Shown here piece after piece: positions 37,311 through 46,622 of a stretch of DNA of 64,000 nucleotides (positions are counted from its first letter, which is position 1; each line of letters opens with the position of its first letter). Under the pieces are notes generated by a model. The model saw only the letters and a list, made by a program, of their open reading frames with translations. It was not told where the DNA came from and did not search any database. This DNA comes from Pseudooceanicola nanhaiensis (GTDB lineage: Bacteria > Pseudomonadota > Alphaproteobacteria > Rhodobacterales > Rhodobacteraceae). Both the position numbers and the translations under genes were made by a program. The DNA lies in assembly GCF_020171315.1 (NCBI RefSeq), contig NZ_JAIUZP010000004.1, positions 533,102 through 597,101 on the forward strand, given 5' to 3'.

Positions 37311-37339
37311 GCCACCTCCCTGCCGATCAGGGAGGTGGC
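37311..37339 (-). terminator. Strong hairpin between hlyD and the RTX gene
   Basis: 12-bp perfect stem GCCACCTCCCTG/CAGGGAGGTGGC with a 5-base loop, 56 bases after the hlyD stop. On the minus strand it is followed by GTTTTGCGTTTATCC. It can separate transporter and RTX expression. The 200 AT-rich bases after it probably hold an RTX promoter. Confidence 0.7.
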
Positions 37340-37394
37340 GCCTGTTCGCGTCACGATTGCAAGCTGTTCGGAGACCGCCCCCGGGGCGTGCGGA

Positions 37395-38726
37395 TCAGCG
37401 CATCGCGGTGTCGAAATACTGCGTCAGAGGTGCCGTGAGATAGGCCAGCGGCGAATGCAGGCCGGTGCGGATGAAGGCATCGACCGGCAGGCCGGGCAGC
37501 ACCAGCTGGTGGGCCGGCAGTTTCGCGAGCTCTGCCTTCGGCAGCTCGATCTCGGCGCGGTAGTACGACCGGCGCGACTGCTCGTCGGTGAAGGCATCCG
37601 GCGACAGCCGGGTCACCCGGCCGTGGAGGTCGGGCATCATGCGCTGATCCACCGCGCGCAGGCGCAGGATCACGTCCTGATCCAGATGCACGTCGCTGAT
37701 GTTGATCGGGTTCACCTCCGCCTCGATGACGAGGGGACGATCCTGCGGCACGATGAAGAGCAGCGGCTGCGCCGGGCGGATGACGGATTGCGGCCCGTTC
37801 ACCGCGAGGCCATAGACCACGCCCGACACGGGGGCCCGGATCTCCATCCGCTCCAGTTGCGTCAGAAGCGTCTCGCGGCGCTGATGGGTCTGCACTTCGC
37901 TGACGTTCATGTCGCGCAGCGTGGTGATCGCATCCTCGCGCAGCTGGCTGCGGGAGCGCAGGATCTCGATGCGGATTTCGGCGATACGCTCTTCGGCCTG
38001 GGCGCGCTGTGCGATGGCCTGGCCCATCATGCCGGTCAACCGCGCCCCTTCCCGGCGCAGGTTCAGCACCCGCGACCCCTGCGCAAGCCCCCGGTCCAGC
38101 AGCCCCTGCTGAACCTCGGTCTCGCTCTTGGTCAGCTCCAGCTGCTCGGTGATGGACTCGCGCTGCGCGTCGATCCCGGTGATCTGCTTTTCAAGCTGCG
38201 AGCGCTGCGCCTCGTACTGCACGATGGACTGCCGGAGGTTGTCCATCCGCGCCTCGAAGAGACGCTCCTGCCCGCCGACCAGCGCCGCCACCTCGGGCCG
38301 CGTGGCGGCCACCTCCAGCAGCACCGGGTCGAAGCTCACGCCCTGCGCATCGTCGCGTTCCGCTTCCAGCCGGCCCCGACGCGCCATGATCTCGTAAAGC
38401 TGGCTCTCGGTAACGGCCAGTTCCGACTGCACCAGACGGGGGTCGAGCCGGATCAGCACATCCCCTGCCTCGACGCGGTCCCCCTCCTTGATCAGCACAT
38501 CCGCGACGATCCCGCCGTCGAGATGCTGCACGGCCTGCCGGTTCCGGTCCACGATCACCCGGCCCGGCGCCAGCACGGCGCCGTCGATGTTGGTGCCCAC
38601 GGCCCAGGCGCCCAGCCCGAAGACCAGCACGCCGACGGCCAGCGTGCCCACCAGGGCGACCCGCAGGATGGGGAAGCCGCCCGTTTCGGTGTCCTTTGCC
38701 GCGTCCTGTTTCGCGTCCTGTCCCAT
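37395..38726 (-). CDS. Type I secretion membrane fusion protein (HlyD/PrtE family)
   Basis: 443-residue periplasmic adaptor of a type I secretion system. One membrane segment lies at about residues 22-44 (LRVALVGTLAVGVLVFGLGAWAVG). Then come a lipoyl-like half (DGGIVADVLIKEGDRVEAGDVLIRLD), a long coiled coil (about 90-280) and the C-terminal half with APVSGVVYGLAVNGPQSVI. The start overlaps the stop of the ABC gene (ATGA), showing coupling. No outer-membrane TolC-type gene is in the window. Confidence 0.93.
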   Translation of the reverse strand: MGQDAKQDAAKDTETGGFPILRVALVGTLAVGVLVFGLGAWAVGTNIDGAVLAPGRVIVDRNRQAVQHLDGGIVADVLIKEGDRVEAGDVLIRLDPRLVQSELAVTESQLYEIMARRGRLEAERDDAQGVSFDPVLLEVAATRPEVAALVGGQERLFEARMDNLRQSIVQYEAQRSQLEKQITGIDAQRESITEQLELTKSETEVQQGLLDRGLAQGSRVLNLRREGARLTGMMGQAIAQRAQAEERIAEIRIEILRSRSQLREDAITTLRDMNVSEVQTHQRRETLLTQLERMEIRAPVSGVVYGLAVNGPQSVIRPAQPLLFIVPQDRPLVIEAEVNPINISDVHLDQDVILRLRAVDQRMMPDLHGRVTRLSPDAFTDEQSRRSYYRAEIELPKAELAKLPAHQLVLPGLPVDAFIRTGLHSPLAYLTAPLTQYFDTAMR

Positions 38727-40471
38727 CACGCCAGCCCCGCGTTTGCTGTGGCAGTGGCCTTGCGGATCACCTGCACGTTGGAAAGCATCTTGGACATGAC
38801 CTCTTCGCGCGGACCCCAGGCCCGCAGCTGGCCGTCCTCGATCACGAGAACCTTGTCGCATTCCTTGATGGCCGAGGGCCGGTGCGCCATGACGAGGACG
38901 ACATTGCCGCGCTCCTTCATGTCGCAGATCGCCTGGTTCAGCGCGCGGGAGCCCTCGTTGTCGAGGTTCGAGTTCGGCTCATCGAGGATCAGAAGCACCG
39001 GATCCCCGAAGAGCGCCCGGGCCAGGCCGATACGCTGGATCTGGCCGCCCGACAGCTCGGTGCTGACGCTGCGGATCGGGGTGTTGTAACCCTGCGGCAG
39101 GTGCAGGATCATGTCATGCGCCGCCGCCCGGCGCGCCGCATCGATCACCTGATCCGAGTCATAGTCGAACTGTAGCCGGGCGATGTTCTCGGCAATCGTG
39201 CCGTCGAAGAGACTGACACGCTGCGGCAGGTAGCCGATGTAATGCGCCAGCTTTTCCGGATGGTACTGCGAGATCGGCGCCCCATCGAGGCGGATCTTGC
39301 CTGCGTTCAGCGGCCAGACGCCGGTCAGCGCCCGGGCCAGCGTGGACTTGCCCGCCCCGCTCGGCCCGATGACGGCCACGGCTTCGCCCGGCTCCACGCT
39401 GAAGCTGATCTGGCGCAGCGTCGGGACAGAGCCGCGCGGCGGCACCACGGTGATGCCCTGCACCTCCAGTTTGCCCCGCGGACGGGGCAGATCGAGCTGG
39501 CGGCCCTCGACGGGCACATCGCTCAGCAGCGTCACGATGTTCTCCTGCGCGCGGCGGGCGCGCTGCACCTGCGGCCACTGGTTCACGATCGTCTCCACCG
39601 GCTGCAGGGCGCGGCCCAGCAGGATGGAGCTTGCAATCATCACACCCGGCCCGATCTCGCCGCGCAGGACGAGGTAGGCCCCGAGGCCCAGCATCGCGGA
39701 TTGCAGGAAGAGCCGGAACACCCGCGACAGGGTCGAGAAGCTGCCGCCGAGGTCCGAGGCCCGCAGGTTGAGGCTCAGCGCCCGCGCCCGCGACTTGGCC
39801 CATTTCTCGAAGGCATGGGTCTGCATCCCGAGGCTGCGGATGGTCTCGGCCTCGTTGCGCAGCTCGTCCGCGTAGCGGTCGGAGACATAGCCCGAGACGG
39901 CGGCCTTCACGGAGGGCACTTTGGTCGTCAGCTGGTTCATCAGGGCCGAGAGCAGCAGCACCGTCCCCCCGAAGGCCGCGAAGAGCCCCAGCCAGGGGTG
40001 GATGAGGCCGATGCCCAGCAGGAAGACAGGCGCCCAGGGGGCATCGAAGAGCGCGGTAAAGACCGGAGAGGCGTAGAAGCGGTGCAGCGCCTCGAGGTCC
40101 TTGAGCTGCTGGCCGGAGCCGGTGCTCTCGTTCACGCTCTTGTCCACCACCGAGTAGCGCAGCATGGCGTCGAACACGCGCCGGTCGAGCCGATGCTGGA
40201 AGCGCGCGCCCAGCCGGGCCATGATCCGCCCCCGCGTCCAGTCGACGAGGCCAAGCACGAGGAACAGGAACGCCATCAGGGCCATCAGCGTGATCAGCGT
40301 GGGCTCCGACCGTGAGGTCAGCACGCGATCATAGGTCTGAAGCATGAAGAGCGGCCCCGTCAGCATCAGCAGGTTCACGAAGATGCTGAAGAGCCCTGCG
40401 AGCAGAAACAGCCCCAGAAGCTGCCTGCGGGTGTCGCGCAGTTCCGCGATCCCCGAATACTTGTCCGACAT
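38726..40471 (-). CDS. Type I secretion ABC transporter/permease (PrtD family)
   Basis: 581-residue fused membrane and ATPase subunit. Six membrane segments in residues about 20-300 are followed by the ATPase domain: Walker A GPSGAGKST near 370, signature LSGGQIQRIGLARAL near 470, Walker B PVLILDEPN near 493 and the H-loop AHRPS. There is no N-terminal C39-peptidase-like domain, typical for PrtD types that move RTX proteins. It is the first gene of the secretion unit. Confidence 0.94.
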   Translation of the reverse strand: MSDKYSGIAELRDTRRQLLGLFLLAGLFSIFVNLLMLTGPLFMLQTYDRVLTSRSEPTLITLMALMAFLFLVLGLVDWTRGRIMARLGARFQHRLDRRVFDAMLRYSVVDKSVNESTGSGQQLKDLEALHRFYASPVFTALFDAPWAPVFLLGIGLIHPWLGLFAAFGGTVLLLSALMNQLTTKVPSVKAAVSGYVSDRYADELRNEAETIRSLGMQTHAFEKWAKSRARALSLNLRASDLGGSFSTLSRVFRLFLQSAMLGLGAYLVLRGEIGPGVMIASSILLGRALQPVETIVNQWPQVQRARRAQENIVTLLSDVPVEGRQLDLPRPRGKLEVQGITVVPPRGSVPTLRQISFSVEPGEAVAVIGPSGAGKSTLARALTGVWPLNAGKIRLDGAPISQYHPEKLAHYIGYLPQRVSLFDGTIAENIARLQFDYDSDQVIDAARRAAAHDMILHLPQGYNTPIRSVSTELSGGQIQRIGLARALFGDPVLLILDEPNSNLDNEGSRALNQAICDMKERGNVVLVMAHRPSAIKECDKVLVIEDGQLRAWGPREEVMSKMLSNVQVIRKATATANAGLA

Positions 40472-41176
40472 TGTCTACCCCCCTTGCGTGCCTCGGCAGC
40501 GTACGACCGTACAAAGGTCGCATCGGCCGTACGTGCCGGGCTTTTATGCTTGCTTCCGCGGCCGACCCTTGCCGTGCCGCCCGCAGCCGGGACACGCCCG
40601 GAAAAATGCATTTCGATCTGTTATCCACAAAGATTAGGACTCGACCGACCCTTTTTCATTGACGAATGCCATCGCAGAGGCAAAATGCGCGCCGCCCGGA
40701 TCGTCGGCCCGCAAGTTGTTAATTTTAAATTAAGAATTCTGTTTTCCGGCGAGAGTCGCCATTGGACCCGACCTGCCGGTCAGGTCGCGAAAGTCGCACC
40801 AATGGACAGCTTTCAACAGCTTTGTCCACATATTCGAAACTCGTCTGAGTCTGCATTTTTCGGCCTGCACAGCCGGGGATTCGCCCCGTCGAGACGGGGC
40901 CAGCCCAAGAGCGGCGACAGCGCGCTCGAACAGCGTTCGATGTGGTACCCGCGGCCAGAACCATTCTTTCGTTAAAAATCATTCATCTAGCACGCAACCT
41001 GCGTAAATCATGCGAAAAACAGACCTACGAAGCTGTCACCTTACCTGCTGCAGCGCCGTCGCCTATCATCTGCCGCGCGATTCGTGACCTCCTCCAACGT
41101 CTCAACGCAGCCGTGCGGCGCCCGATGCGTCCGGCCCAGAGCGATGGGGCAGACTCTCCCGCCAACCACATGCCTC
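40472..41176. other. AT-richer intergenic region, 705 bases
   Basis: No convincing gene. Base composition drops in GC compared with the nif island, with AT-rich patches at 40615-40740 and 40960-41010. It probably contains the promoter of the type I secretion unit. No tRNA, insertion sequence or recognisable direct repeat was found. Confidence 0.45.
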
Positions 41177-41563
41177 TCAGCCACACCAAGGCTCCCGACG
41201 ACCGACCCAACGACGCACCAGTCCCTCGCGCACTAGCAACTCGCCGACGTCGCGACCATCGACAAAGACACGTGCCAGCGTGCGACCGTACCGATCTTCC
41301 CCCTCGCGCTCGACCCGCATTTCGCCGTTCAGCAAGTCAGCCAGACGATCCCGCGCCTCTCTAGCTTGCAGCGCTTCTTGGCTGCACTTCGGAGAGAACA
41401 ATTCTGGAGCATCAATGCTGAGCAGCCGGATTTTCTCCCGCTCAAACCAGATAGTGTCGCCATCGACAACGCAAGAGATGCGCTTTCCATGCTCGGGGCA
41501 GATCGGCATCGAAACTGCAGGCCCAGCAAGGCATACGAGCAATGTAATCATTGGAAAATGCAT
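41177..41563 (-). CDS. Secreted thermonuclease (SNase-like) family protein
   Basis: 128-residue nuclease homologue. A short signal peptide (residues 1-19, to AVS) precedes the OB-fold nuclease core. The core shows ISCVVDGDTIWFEREKIRLLSIDAPEL, with Asp and Arg of the active site, and DRYGRTLARVFVDGRDVGELLVREGLVRRW, with the second Arg. I chose the ATG at 41563 with GAGG before it; a TTG at 41566 is also in frame. It lies alone between the secretion genes and the integrase region. Confidence 0.88.
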   Translation of the reverse strand: MHFPMITLLVCLAGPAVSMPICPEHGKRISCVVDGDTIWFEREKIRLLSIDAPELFSPKCSQEALQAREARDRLADLLNGEMRVEREGEDRYGRTLARVFVDGRDVGELLVREGLVRRWVGRREPWCG

Positions 41564-41894
41564 CAAATTGCCTCGTCCGGAAGCGCGACACTAAGGCCGC
41601 GCGCTGAGCGCCGCGCATCCTCTTCAGATCACCTTCGCAGACGGCGGGCTCCACTTGCACCCAACCGCTATCCCTTTCACCGCCAGTGATCAAGCTTGCG
41701 GTCTGACAATGAACACCGCCTTCGGAGCCTTTCAGGTTGGCCACCGTCGTGCACCCTTACGGGCCTATTCCGCAGATTTCTGTGTCGGATTCGGTCACGA
41801 GTTGCCTTGGCATTGGAGGCGCATTGCTTCGAATGGGCCGATAACCGTTTGTTAACGATTTCGCATGTACCCTTTGGCGACAGATAGGAGCGCC

Positions 41895-42059
41895 ATGATG
41901 AAGAGCACAGTGTCTTTGAGCGACGTTTTATCAGACTATATCAGCCGGTACGGGCTCACCGAAATGGCCAGACGGTTTTTCCTTGAACGAGCGGAGGAAG
42001 AAGCCGCATCCGAGGGATGGGACTGCGCGCGAGAGCAAGACAAGCGCTCTTCAGAATGA
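41895..42059 (+). CDS. Hypothetical 54-residue protein
   Basis: Small helical protein starting MMKSTVSLSDVLSDYIS, rich in Glu/Asp toward the end. TAGGAG lies 5 bases before the first ATG. The gene is 115 bases upstream of the tyrosine recombinase on the same strand. The size and charge would fit a small excisionase-like or regulatory protein, but no motif supports that. Confidence 0.45.
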   Translation: MMKSTVSLSDVLSDYISRYGLTEMARRFFLERAEEEAASEGWDCAREQDKRSSE

Positions 42060-42174
42060 CTCTGCGAGTCAACTCGTGGGGCGAGATTGGGCGGCAGGCC
42101 TGTCGTTTTTGGGCGGGACGGTTGAGCCCGGCCGTGTGAGACTGCCCTGACTGGGGGCGCCTGGGAGGCATGCC

Positions 42175-43671
42175 ATGAAGTCTCTGCCGACCCTTTCCGA
42201 GCTCGTTCCCCCCGGTGCCGTTCAGGCTATCGAAGCGTGCCCGTTTGCCAACGAAGCGGCCATTTCGGCGCTTCGATATCGTGAGGCTCCCTATTGGCAC
42301 TCTCTTCTCCGGTGCCGACATCTAGGCATTCACCGACCCGACAGTCGAATATGCAACTGGACCGCTCGCATACTGACCAAGGACAAGCGATATATCCAGA
42401 AGTGTTTGGGCCCCGCCTTGAACCACGGACGCGGGCAGGTCGCCTTCGATTTAGCCGTGGAGCGCGCGTTTGCTTGGTTCGAGCAGTCCGACGTGCAGAA
42501 GATCGCAAACGAGCCTAAGCCGCTCGGTCGAACCAGAGAGATCAGCATTTGCCCCATCGGGGAAGTCTACACGGTGGGCCACGCATTGCGCGACTACACC
42601 GATTGGACCCGCTTGGCGCGCTCTCCTGGTGGCCACTACAACAACCTTGTCCTCATCAACCACCACCTAATCCCCAGCTTCGCGCACCTGCCTCTCGAAG
42701 AATTCGATGCAGGCCATGTCTTGGCGCTTGCCAAGCAGGTGATCGAGACGCCGCCACGTTTCGGCTTCATGCCCTACTCCTCACGACAGGAGGTACAAGA
42801 GTTGTCCGTCGATGTTGTCCGGAGGCGAAAGCGGACATTCAACTCCCTGCTCAGCATCTTGCGGATGGCATTTCGGCACGCATGGGACAACAGCCGCATC
42901 CAGTCTGAGAGGCCTTGGCGCTGCCTCCATCGGATTCCTGTGGTGCACTCCCCCCGCACAATCTTTCTTACTCGCGATGAATGCCAAAGATTGCTTGAGG
43001 CATGCACCCCTGCACTTACGAAACTTGTACTCGCAGCGCTCTACACGGGCTGCCGGGTCGGCGAACTGGGTGCCCTTCGTGTCGACGATGTCGGCCGGCA
43101 GGGTTTTGGAATTAGGGTTGGAGCCTTCAAAACGGGTCCTGCAAGGTTTGTCTTTCTACCAGACGAGGGCATGGCCTTCTTTCTCGCATGTTGCGAGGGC
43201 AAGCAGGATCGCGACCCCGTCTTCACGTCTGACATGGGACGGGTCTGGAGGCGCCAACACGGGAACCTCTTCAGGCGAGCGGTCTCCGAGGCGCACCTGC
43301 CCAAGTCTTTTGTGTTTCATGGCCTACGCCACACCTATGCCAGTGATCTGGTTCGCGCAGGCGTCCCGCTGGAAGTTGTCGCCAAGCAGCTCGGACATGC
43401 GAATACGATCACGGTCAGCAACACCTACGGGCATCTTTCCGAGCAATTTAGAGAGGAACAAATTCGCACTCGCTTCTCCCCCCTGAGCCAAGCACATCGA
43501 GCGCTAGCAGTTGATAACCGCTCGGACCTCGAGCACCTGTGGCATTCGTTCCAGCGGAACGACTGGCGCGACTATGCACAGGTTGAGAGCAAAGGCTTGC
43601 AGGCGAGACAGGCATTTGCGCGAGGAAACCCTGAAATCATCCAGCTATTCGGTCGCCTAACTGCAGGATAA
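42175..43671 (+). CDS. Tyrosine recombinase/site-specific integrase
   Basis: 498-residue phage-type integrase. The N-terminal part binds arm or core DNA. The catalytic domain shows Arg I in YTGCRVGELGALRVDD near residue 289, the HxxR box in FHGLRHTYASDLV near 382, and the nucleophile in SNTYGHLS near 420. It lies about 3.6 kb left of the first recognisable prophage structural gene, with host-like genes between, so it may belong to another element. No att repeat was located. Its base use is more AT-rich than the nif genes, a sign of transfer. Confidence 0.9.
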   Translation: MKSLPTLSELVPPGAVQAIEACPFANEAAISALRYREAPYWHSLLRCRHLGIHRPDSRICNWTARILTKDKRYIQKCLGPALNHGRGQVAFDLAVERAFAWFEQSDVQKIANEPKPLGRTREISICPIGEVYTVGHALRDYTDWTRLARSPGGHYNNLVLINHHLIPSFAHLPLEEFDAGHVLALAKQVIETPPRFGFMPYSSRQEVQELSVDVVRRRKRTFNSLLSILRMAFRHAWDNSRIQSERPWRCLHRIPVVHSPRTIFLTRDECQRLLEACTPALTKLVLAALYTGCRVGELGALRVDDVGRQGFGIRVGAFKTGPARFVFLPDEGMAFFLACCEGKQDRDPVFTSDMGRVWRRQHGNLFRRAVSEAHLPKSFVFHGLRHTYASDLVRAGVPLEVVAKQLGHANTITVSNTYGHLSEQFREEQIRTRFSPLSQAHRALAVDNRSDLEHLWHSFQRNDWRDYAQVESKGLQARQAFARGNPEIIQLFGRLTAG

Positions 43672-44598
43672 CGGAACTAGGCGCGCCTGTTAGGGGTGCG
43701 GGCGAGGAGCCGCAGCTACGCCGGTGAAAGTCAATTTTTGGTTCGAAGAACCTGCTTCTCAACCAATTGGCCAAGTTCAAACGTACAGTGCGGGAAGCGG
43801 CCGATTGATTGACCGTCCTAGTCCGGAAGGCCAAGCGCAGTAAGCGGACCACGGTGCAGGACACGCAAGCTTTACACTTCCGGCCCAAAGCTGCAGTTCG
43901 CCCGCCTCTCATCCCCCCAACACACATCCCCAAGACCGGACGTTCCGCGAACGCGCAGCATTTCTTCGCCAGCGAAGGTCCGCAGTGCAGGGCAGTCCGG
44001 AGGTTCGCTCAGCGATTGCGAGCCCAGGGAATGGCTCACTGATGAACCGTCTTCCCGGGGTGTTCAGTTCTCAGCGCGGAAGCCTGTTTAACCGTCAGCA
44101 CGCGCACCTGAAAATGGCGGGCAGACTAAACCCGGAGCGCGGCAGCCAGTCGAAGGGCTCCGTGCCCAAAATCAATGAAGCGGCGAGGAATCCCCCTCGC
44201 CGCTTCACCTCCCGGTAAGCGTTGCAGCAGAGCCGACAACTACATCACGCACTTGCCCGCACTCCGGCGTCTCACCGAAAGACGCTTCGCCCGACAGGGC
44301 GGATTCGTGCTATTCTTGGATGCCCCTTGGCAGGGCGTCGCGTTCATCCGAAACACCGTCATGCGCTATGCCCTCCAACAGATCTCCCCAGCTCAGACGC
44401 GGAAAGGTTTCGTTTCGGGGCTCCTGGGTAGGATGATGATCGCTCAGGTGCGGGGCCTTGCGGTCTCTCATATGTCTTTCCTTTCATCTATGGATGGGCT
44501 GGTTCCGGCGGGCGATCTGCCCGGCGGTTCATTCGGGTTTGCATGTGCGCTGCAGCGCGCCTGAGACGCCTGACACCGGGCCGGTCTTGGTCACGGCG
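43672..44598. other. Gene-poor stretch after the integrase, 927 bases
   Basis: No convincing gene on either strand; the open frames lack ribosome-binding sites and look non-coding. A strong hairpin sits at 44176-44207. The stretch may be the decayed inside of an integrated element. Confidence 0.45.
44176..44207 (-). terminator. Hairpin with minus-strand T-rich tail
   Basis: 13-bp perfect stem TGAAGCGGCGAGG/CCTCGCCGCTTCA. On the minus strand TTGATTTTGGG follows, so it may end transcription coming from the transglutaminase side, although it is about 390 bases past that stop. Confidence 0.5.
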
Positions 44599-45420
44599 TC
44601 AGGACAGCTGATCCGAAACCACTTCGAATCCGACGAGCTGATTTGCCCCGAAGGTATGAATCATAGGGACGTCCGAAGCATCGCGGCCGCGCGCAACGAG
44701 CACCCGACCAATACGGGGCGTGTTGTTTCTCGGATCGAACACCCACCAGGCGCCATCCAGCCAGACTTCCATCCAGGCAGAGAAATCGCCCGGTTCATGG
44801 GGCGGTTCGATCCCGATATCACCCAAATAGCCGGTGCAGTAACGCGCGGGAATGTTCATGCAGCGGCAAAAGGTGATGGCCAGATGCGCATAATCGCGAC
44901 ACACGCCCTTACCTTCGGCATAAGCTTGGGTGGCGCTGCGCGTCGCGCGCGCGCTAGCATAGTCAAAACGGATGTGATCGTGCACGAAGTCGCAAATTGC
45001 CTGCACCCGCGCGCCCCCATGGGGAGTGTTCTCGAAGAGACGCCAGGCGACTTCCGACAGAAGATCGGTCTCGCAATAACGGCTGCCAAGCAGAAACTGT
45101 ATCACCTCGTTTGGTAGGGCTTCGACGGGTTGCTCCCCGATTTTTGTCGCCTGCACGTCGGGAGCACCGCAATCTGAGATGATCGTGCGCGTACCGATAC
45201 GGAACTCGCCGGCCGGCGCCACGAGACGCACGCACCAGTTGCCGAAACTGTCGTGATAGGCACTGAGCGGGACCGTCGGCCAGGTACCGATGAGGTCAGG
45301 TCCCTCAAGGTCATGAATTCGCGTGGCGTGGACGTTCAGAATCGCGATCATCGGCGTCGCCTGAGGCAACAGAAACCGGAAGTCGCAGCCCAGCTGGATG
45401 CGTATGTTCTGTTTCAACAT
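44599..45420 (-). CDS. Transglutaminase-like cysteine protease-fold protein
   Basis: 273-residue cytoplasmic protein with an N-terminal beta domain and a transglutaminase core. The catalytic cysteine is in GKGVCRDYAHLAITFCRC near residue 174, and the Asp in FDPRNNTPRIGRVLVARGRDASDVP near 229. At the usual His position before AW the sequence reads DFSAWMEVW, with Ser. Related alphaproteobacterial proteins vary at this place, so activity is uncertain. The start MLKQNIRIQLGCDFRF is typical of this subfamily. Substrate unknown. Confidence 0.85.
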   Translation of the reverse strand: MLKQNIRIQLGCDFRFLLPQATPMIAILNVHATRIHDLEGPDLIGTWPTVPLSAYHDSFGNWCVRLVAPAGEFRIGTRTIISDCGAPDVQATKIGEQPVEALPNEVIQFLLGSRYCETDLLSEVAWRLFENTPHGGARVQAICDFVHDHIRFDYASARATRSATQAYAEGKGVCRDYAHLAITFCRCMNIPARYCTGYLGDIGIEPPHEPGDFSAWMEVWLDGAWWVFDPRNNTPRIGRVLVARGRDASDVPMIHTFGANQLVGFEVVSDQLS

Positions 45421-45471
45421 GGTTTGGCCGATCTTATACGAAGGTCCGGTGGGAGGGCGCCAGCAGCAGAG

Positions 45472-45651
45472 CTATTTTTGCCGGTCAAGCCGCGACCAGG
45501 CCTTGCGGAATTCAGCACCTTCCGGCGCGTAAGACGTGTCGAAAATCGAATTCCGAGGTTCTTTCGCGGCCACTTTCGCAGGCCGTGAAGCGGCCGGCTT
45601 GGTTTGCCCTGCCGTTTTGCCCTTGGGGGTATCGTTGACGTTGCGTTTCAT
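45472..45651 (-). CDS. Hypothetical 59-residue Lys/Ala-rich protein
   Basis: Small basic protein starting MKRNVNDTPKGKTAGQTKP and ending SYAPEGAEFRKAWSRLDRQK. GGAAAGGA lies about 10 bases before the ATG. It lies 51 bases upstream of the transglutaminase gene on the same strand, so the two may be cotranscribed. The N-terminal half looks disordered and DNA- or RNA-binding. No family recognised. Confidence 0.5.
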   Translation of the reverse strand: MKRNVNDTPKGKTAGQTKPAASRPAKVAAKEPRNSIFDTSYAPEGAEFRKAWSRLDRQK

Positions 45652-46049
45652 CGAGCGGCGTCCTTTCCAGAACCGAATGCGCGCGCGCAGTACAGCCGTC
45701 CAGGCGAAGCGGCGGTCGTCGGGCGGGCGCACAAAATAGTCAAAACGGCGAGACAGATGGAGCGGAACACATCGCAGGTCGGGGGATGTTCCGTCGGTCG
45801 CGGAATGATCTTGCCTAACATCAAGCCGCATTCCTGAGTACTTATATGGGCCTTCCTGGAAGGATTGCGAGTCAATTCGGGGTGCATGCTCGACAAAAGA
45901 TGCTGCCCCTCAAGCGACCGCGCCAGCCCGTTCCGGTCCCTGCGCGCGCAACGCATCGCAGGACCGCTCTCCTCCGCCCGGAGCGGGATCGCAGTCCCGC
46001 GCGGCCCACCCCGGCGGGGCCACGTCGGATATTTGAACGCTGCCGACGT
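45652..46049. other. Intergenic region, 398 bases
   Basis: No convincing gene was seen. The two flanking genes are on the minus strand. A promoter for the small basic protein probably lies in the right part. Confidence 0.35.
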
Positions 46050-46304
46050 TCAGCCTTCCTTGCGATCGACGCGGAAACCGGCGGTGATCGCGGCACTGAC
46101 AAAGGCACGACGGGCCTCTGCAACCGGCACAAGACAGTTCATGGCCGCCTCGACCAGCGCGATGGCCGCATCGCGTTTGCGATCCGCCAGGGGCCATTTC
46201 CTGCGAAGCCAGTGATCGGCCTGTTCAATCGTCGAGAATTTCTGTTTGTCCCCCTGCGGGGAAAGGACGAGCGTCATCGGACGCCCCCAAGTGACTTCCA
46301 TCAT
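46050..46304 (-). CDS. DUF982-family protein
   Basis: 84-residue protein that matches the DUF982 pattern, a family of unknown role frequent in Rhizobiales and Rhodobacterales. Segments are FSTIEQADHWLRRKWP and RDAAIALVEAAMNCL, then EARRAFVSAAITAGF. Two adjacent ATGs (46304, 46301) can start it. It is between csp and the small basic gene, all on the minus strand. Nothing more specific can be said. Confidence 0.75.
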   Translation of the reverse strand: MMEVTWGRPMTLVLSPQGDKQKFSTIEQADHWLRRKWPLADRKRDAAIALVEAAMNCLVPVAEARRAFVSAAITAGFRVDRKEG

Positions 46305-46362
46305 GTGAAAATTTTCCGATAAATAGTTTCTTCTGCAACGCATTGCCGTTGCGGAAATAGAA

Positions 46363-46396
46363 AAGGGGTGGGACCGGAAGCCCGGCCCCACCCCTT
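46363..46396 (-). terminator. Terminator after the cold-shock gene
   Basis: 15-bp stem AAGGGGTGGGGCCGG/CCGGTCCCACCCCTT (one wobble) with a 4-base loop, followed on the minus strand by TTCTATTT. It lies about 19 bases after the csp stop. Confidence 0.8.
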
Positions 46397-46415
46397 CTTA
46401 ATCTTGGCTGCGTGC

Positions 46416-46622
46416 TTACGCGAGCGCGAGGTTGGTCGCGGATTCGCGACCATCACGACCAGATTCGACGTCGAAGGTCACAACCTGGCCGTCGGCCAGC
46501 TGGCTGAGGCCCGAACGCTCGAGTGCGGAGATGTGCACGAAGATGTCCTTCGAACCGGTTTCCGGTGCGATGAAGCCGAAGCCTTTAGTGCTGTTGAACC
46601 ATTTCACGGTGCCTTTGGCCAT
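46416..46622 (-). CDS. Cold-shock domain protein (CspA family)
   Basis: 68-residue single-strand nucleic acid-binding protein that acts as an RNA chaperone. The RNP motifs GTVKWFNSTKGFGFIAPE (residues 4-21, with KGFGF) and DIFVHISAL (26-34) are intact. The start at 46622 (MAKGTVKWFN) is preceded by GGAG. It has its own terminator. The 5' leader upstream is AT-rich, as is usual for csp genes. Confidence 0.95.
   Translation of the reverse strand: MAKGTVKWFNSTKGFGFIAPETGSKDIFVHISALERSGLSQLADGQVVTFDVESGRDGRESATNLALA

Noticed and set aside
44175..44564. 129-codon plus-strand open frame after the integrase
   Set aside because: It begins inside a strong hairpin, lacks a ribosome-binding site and has no recognisable protein pattern.
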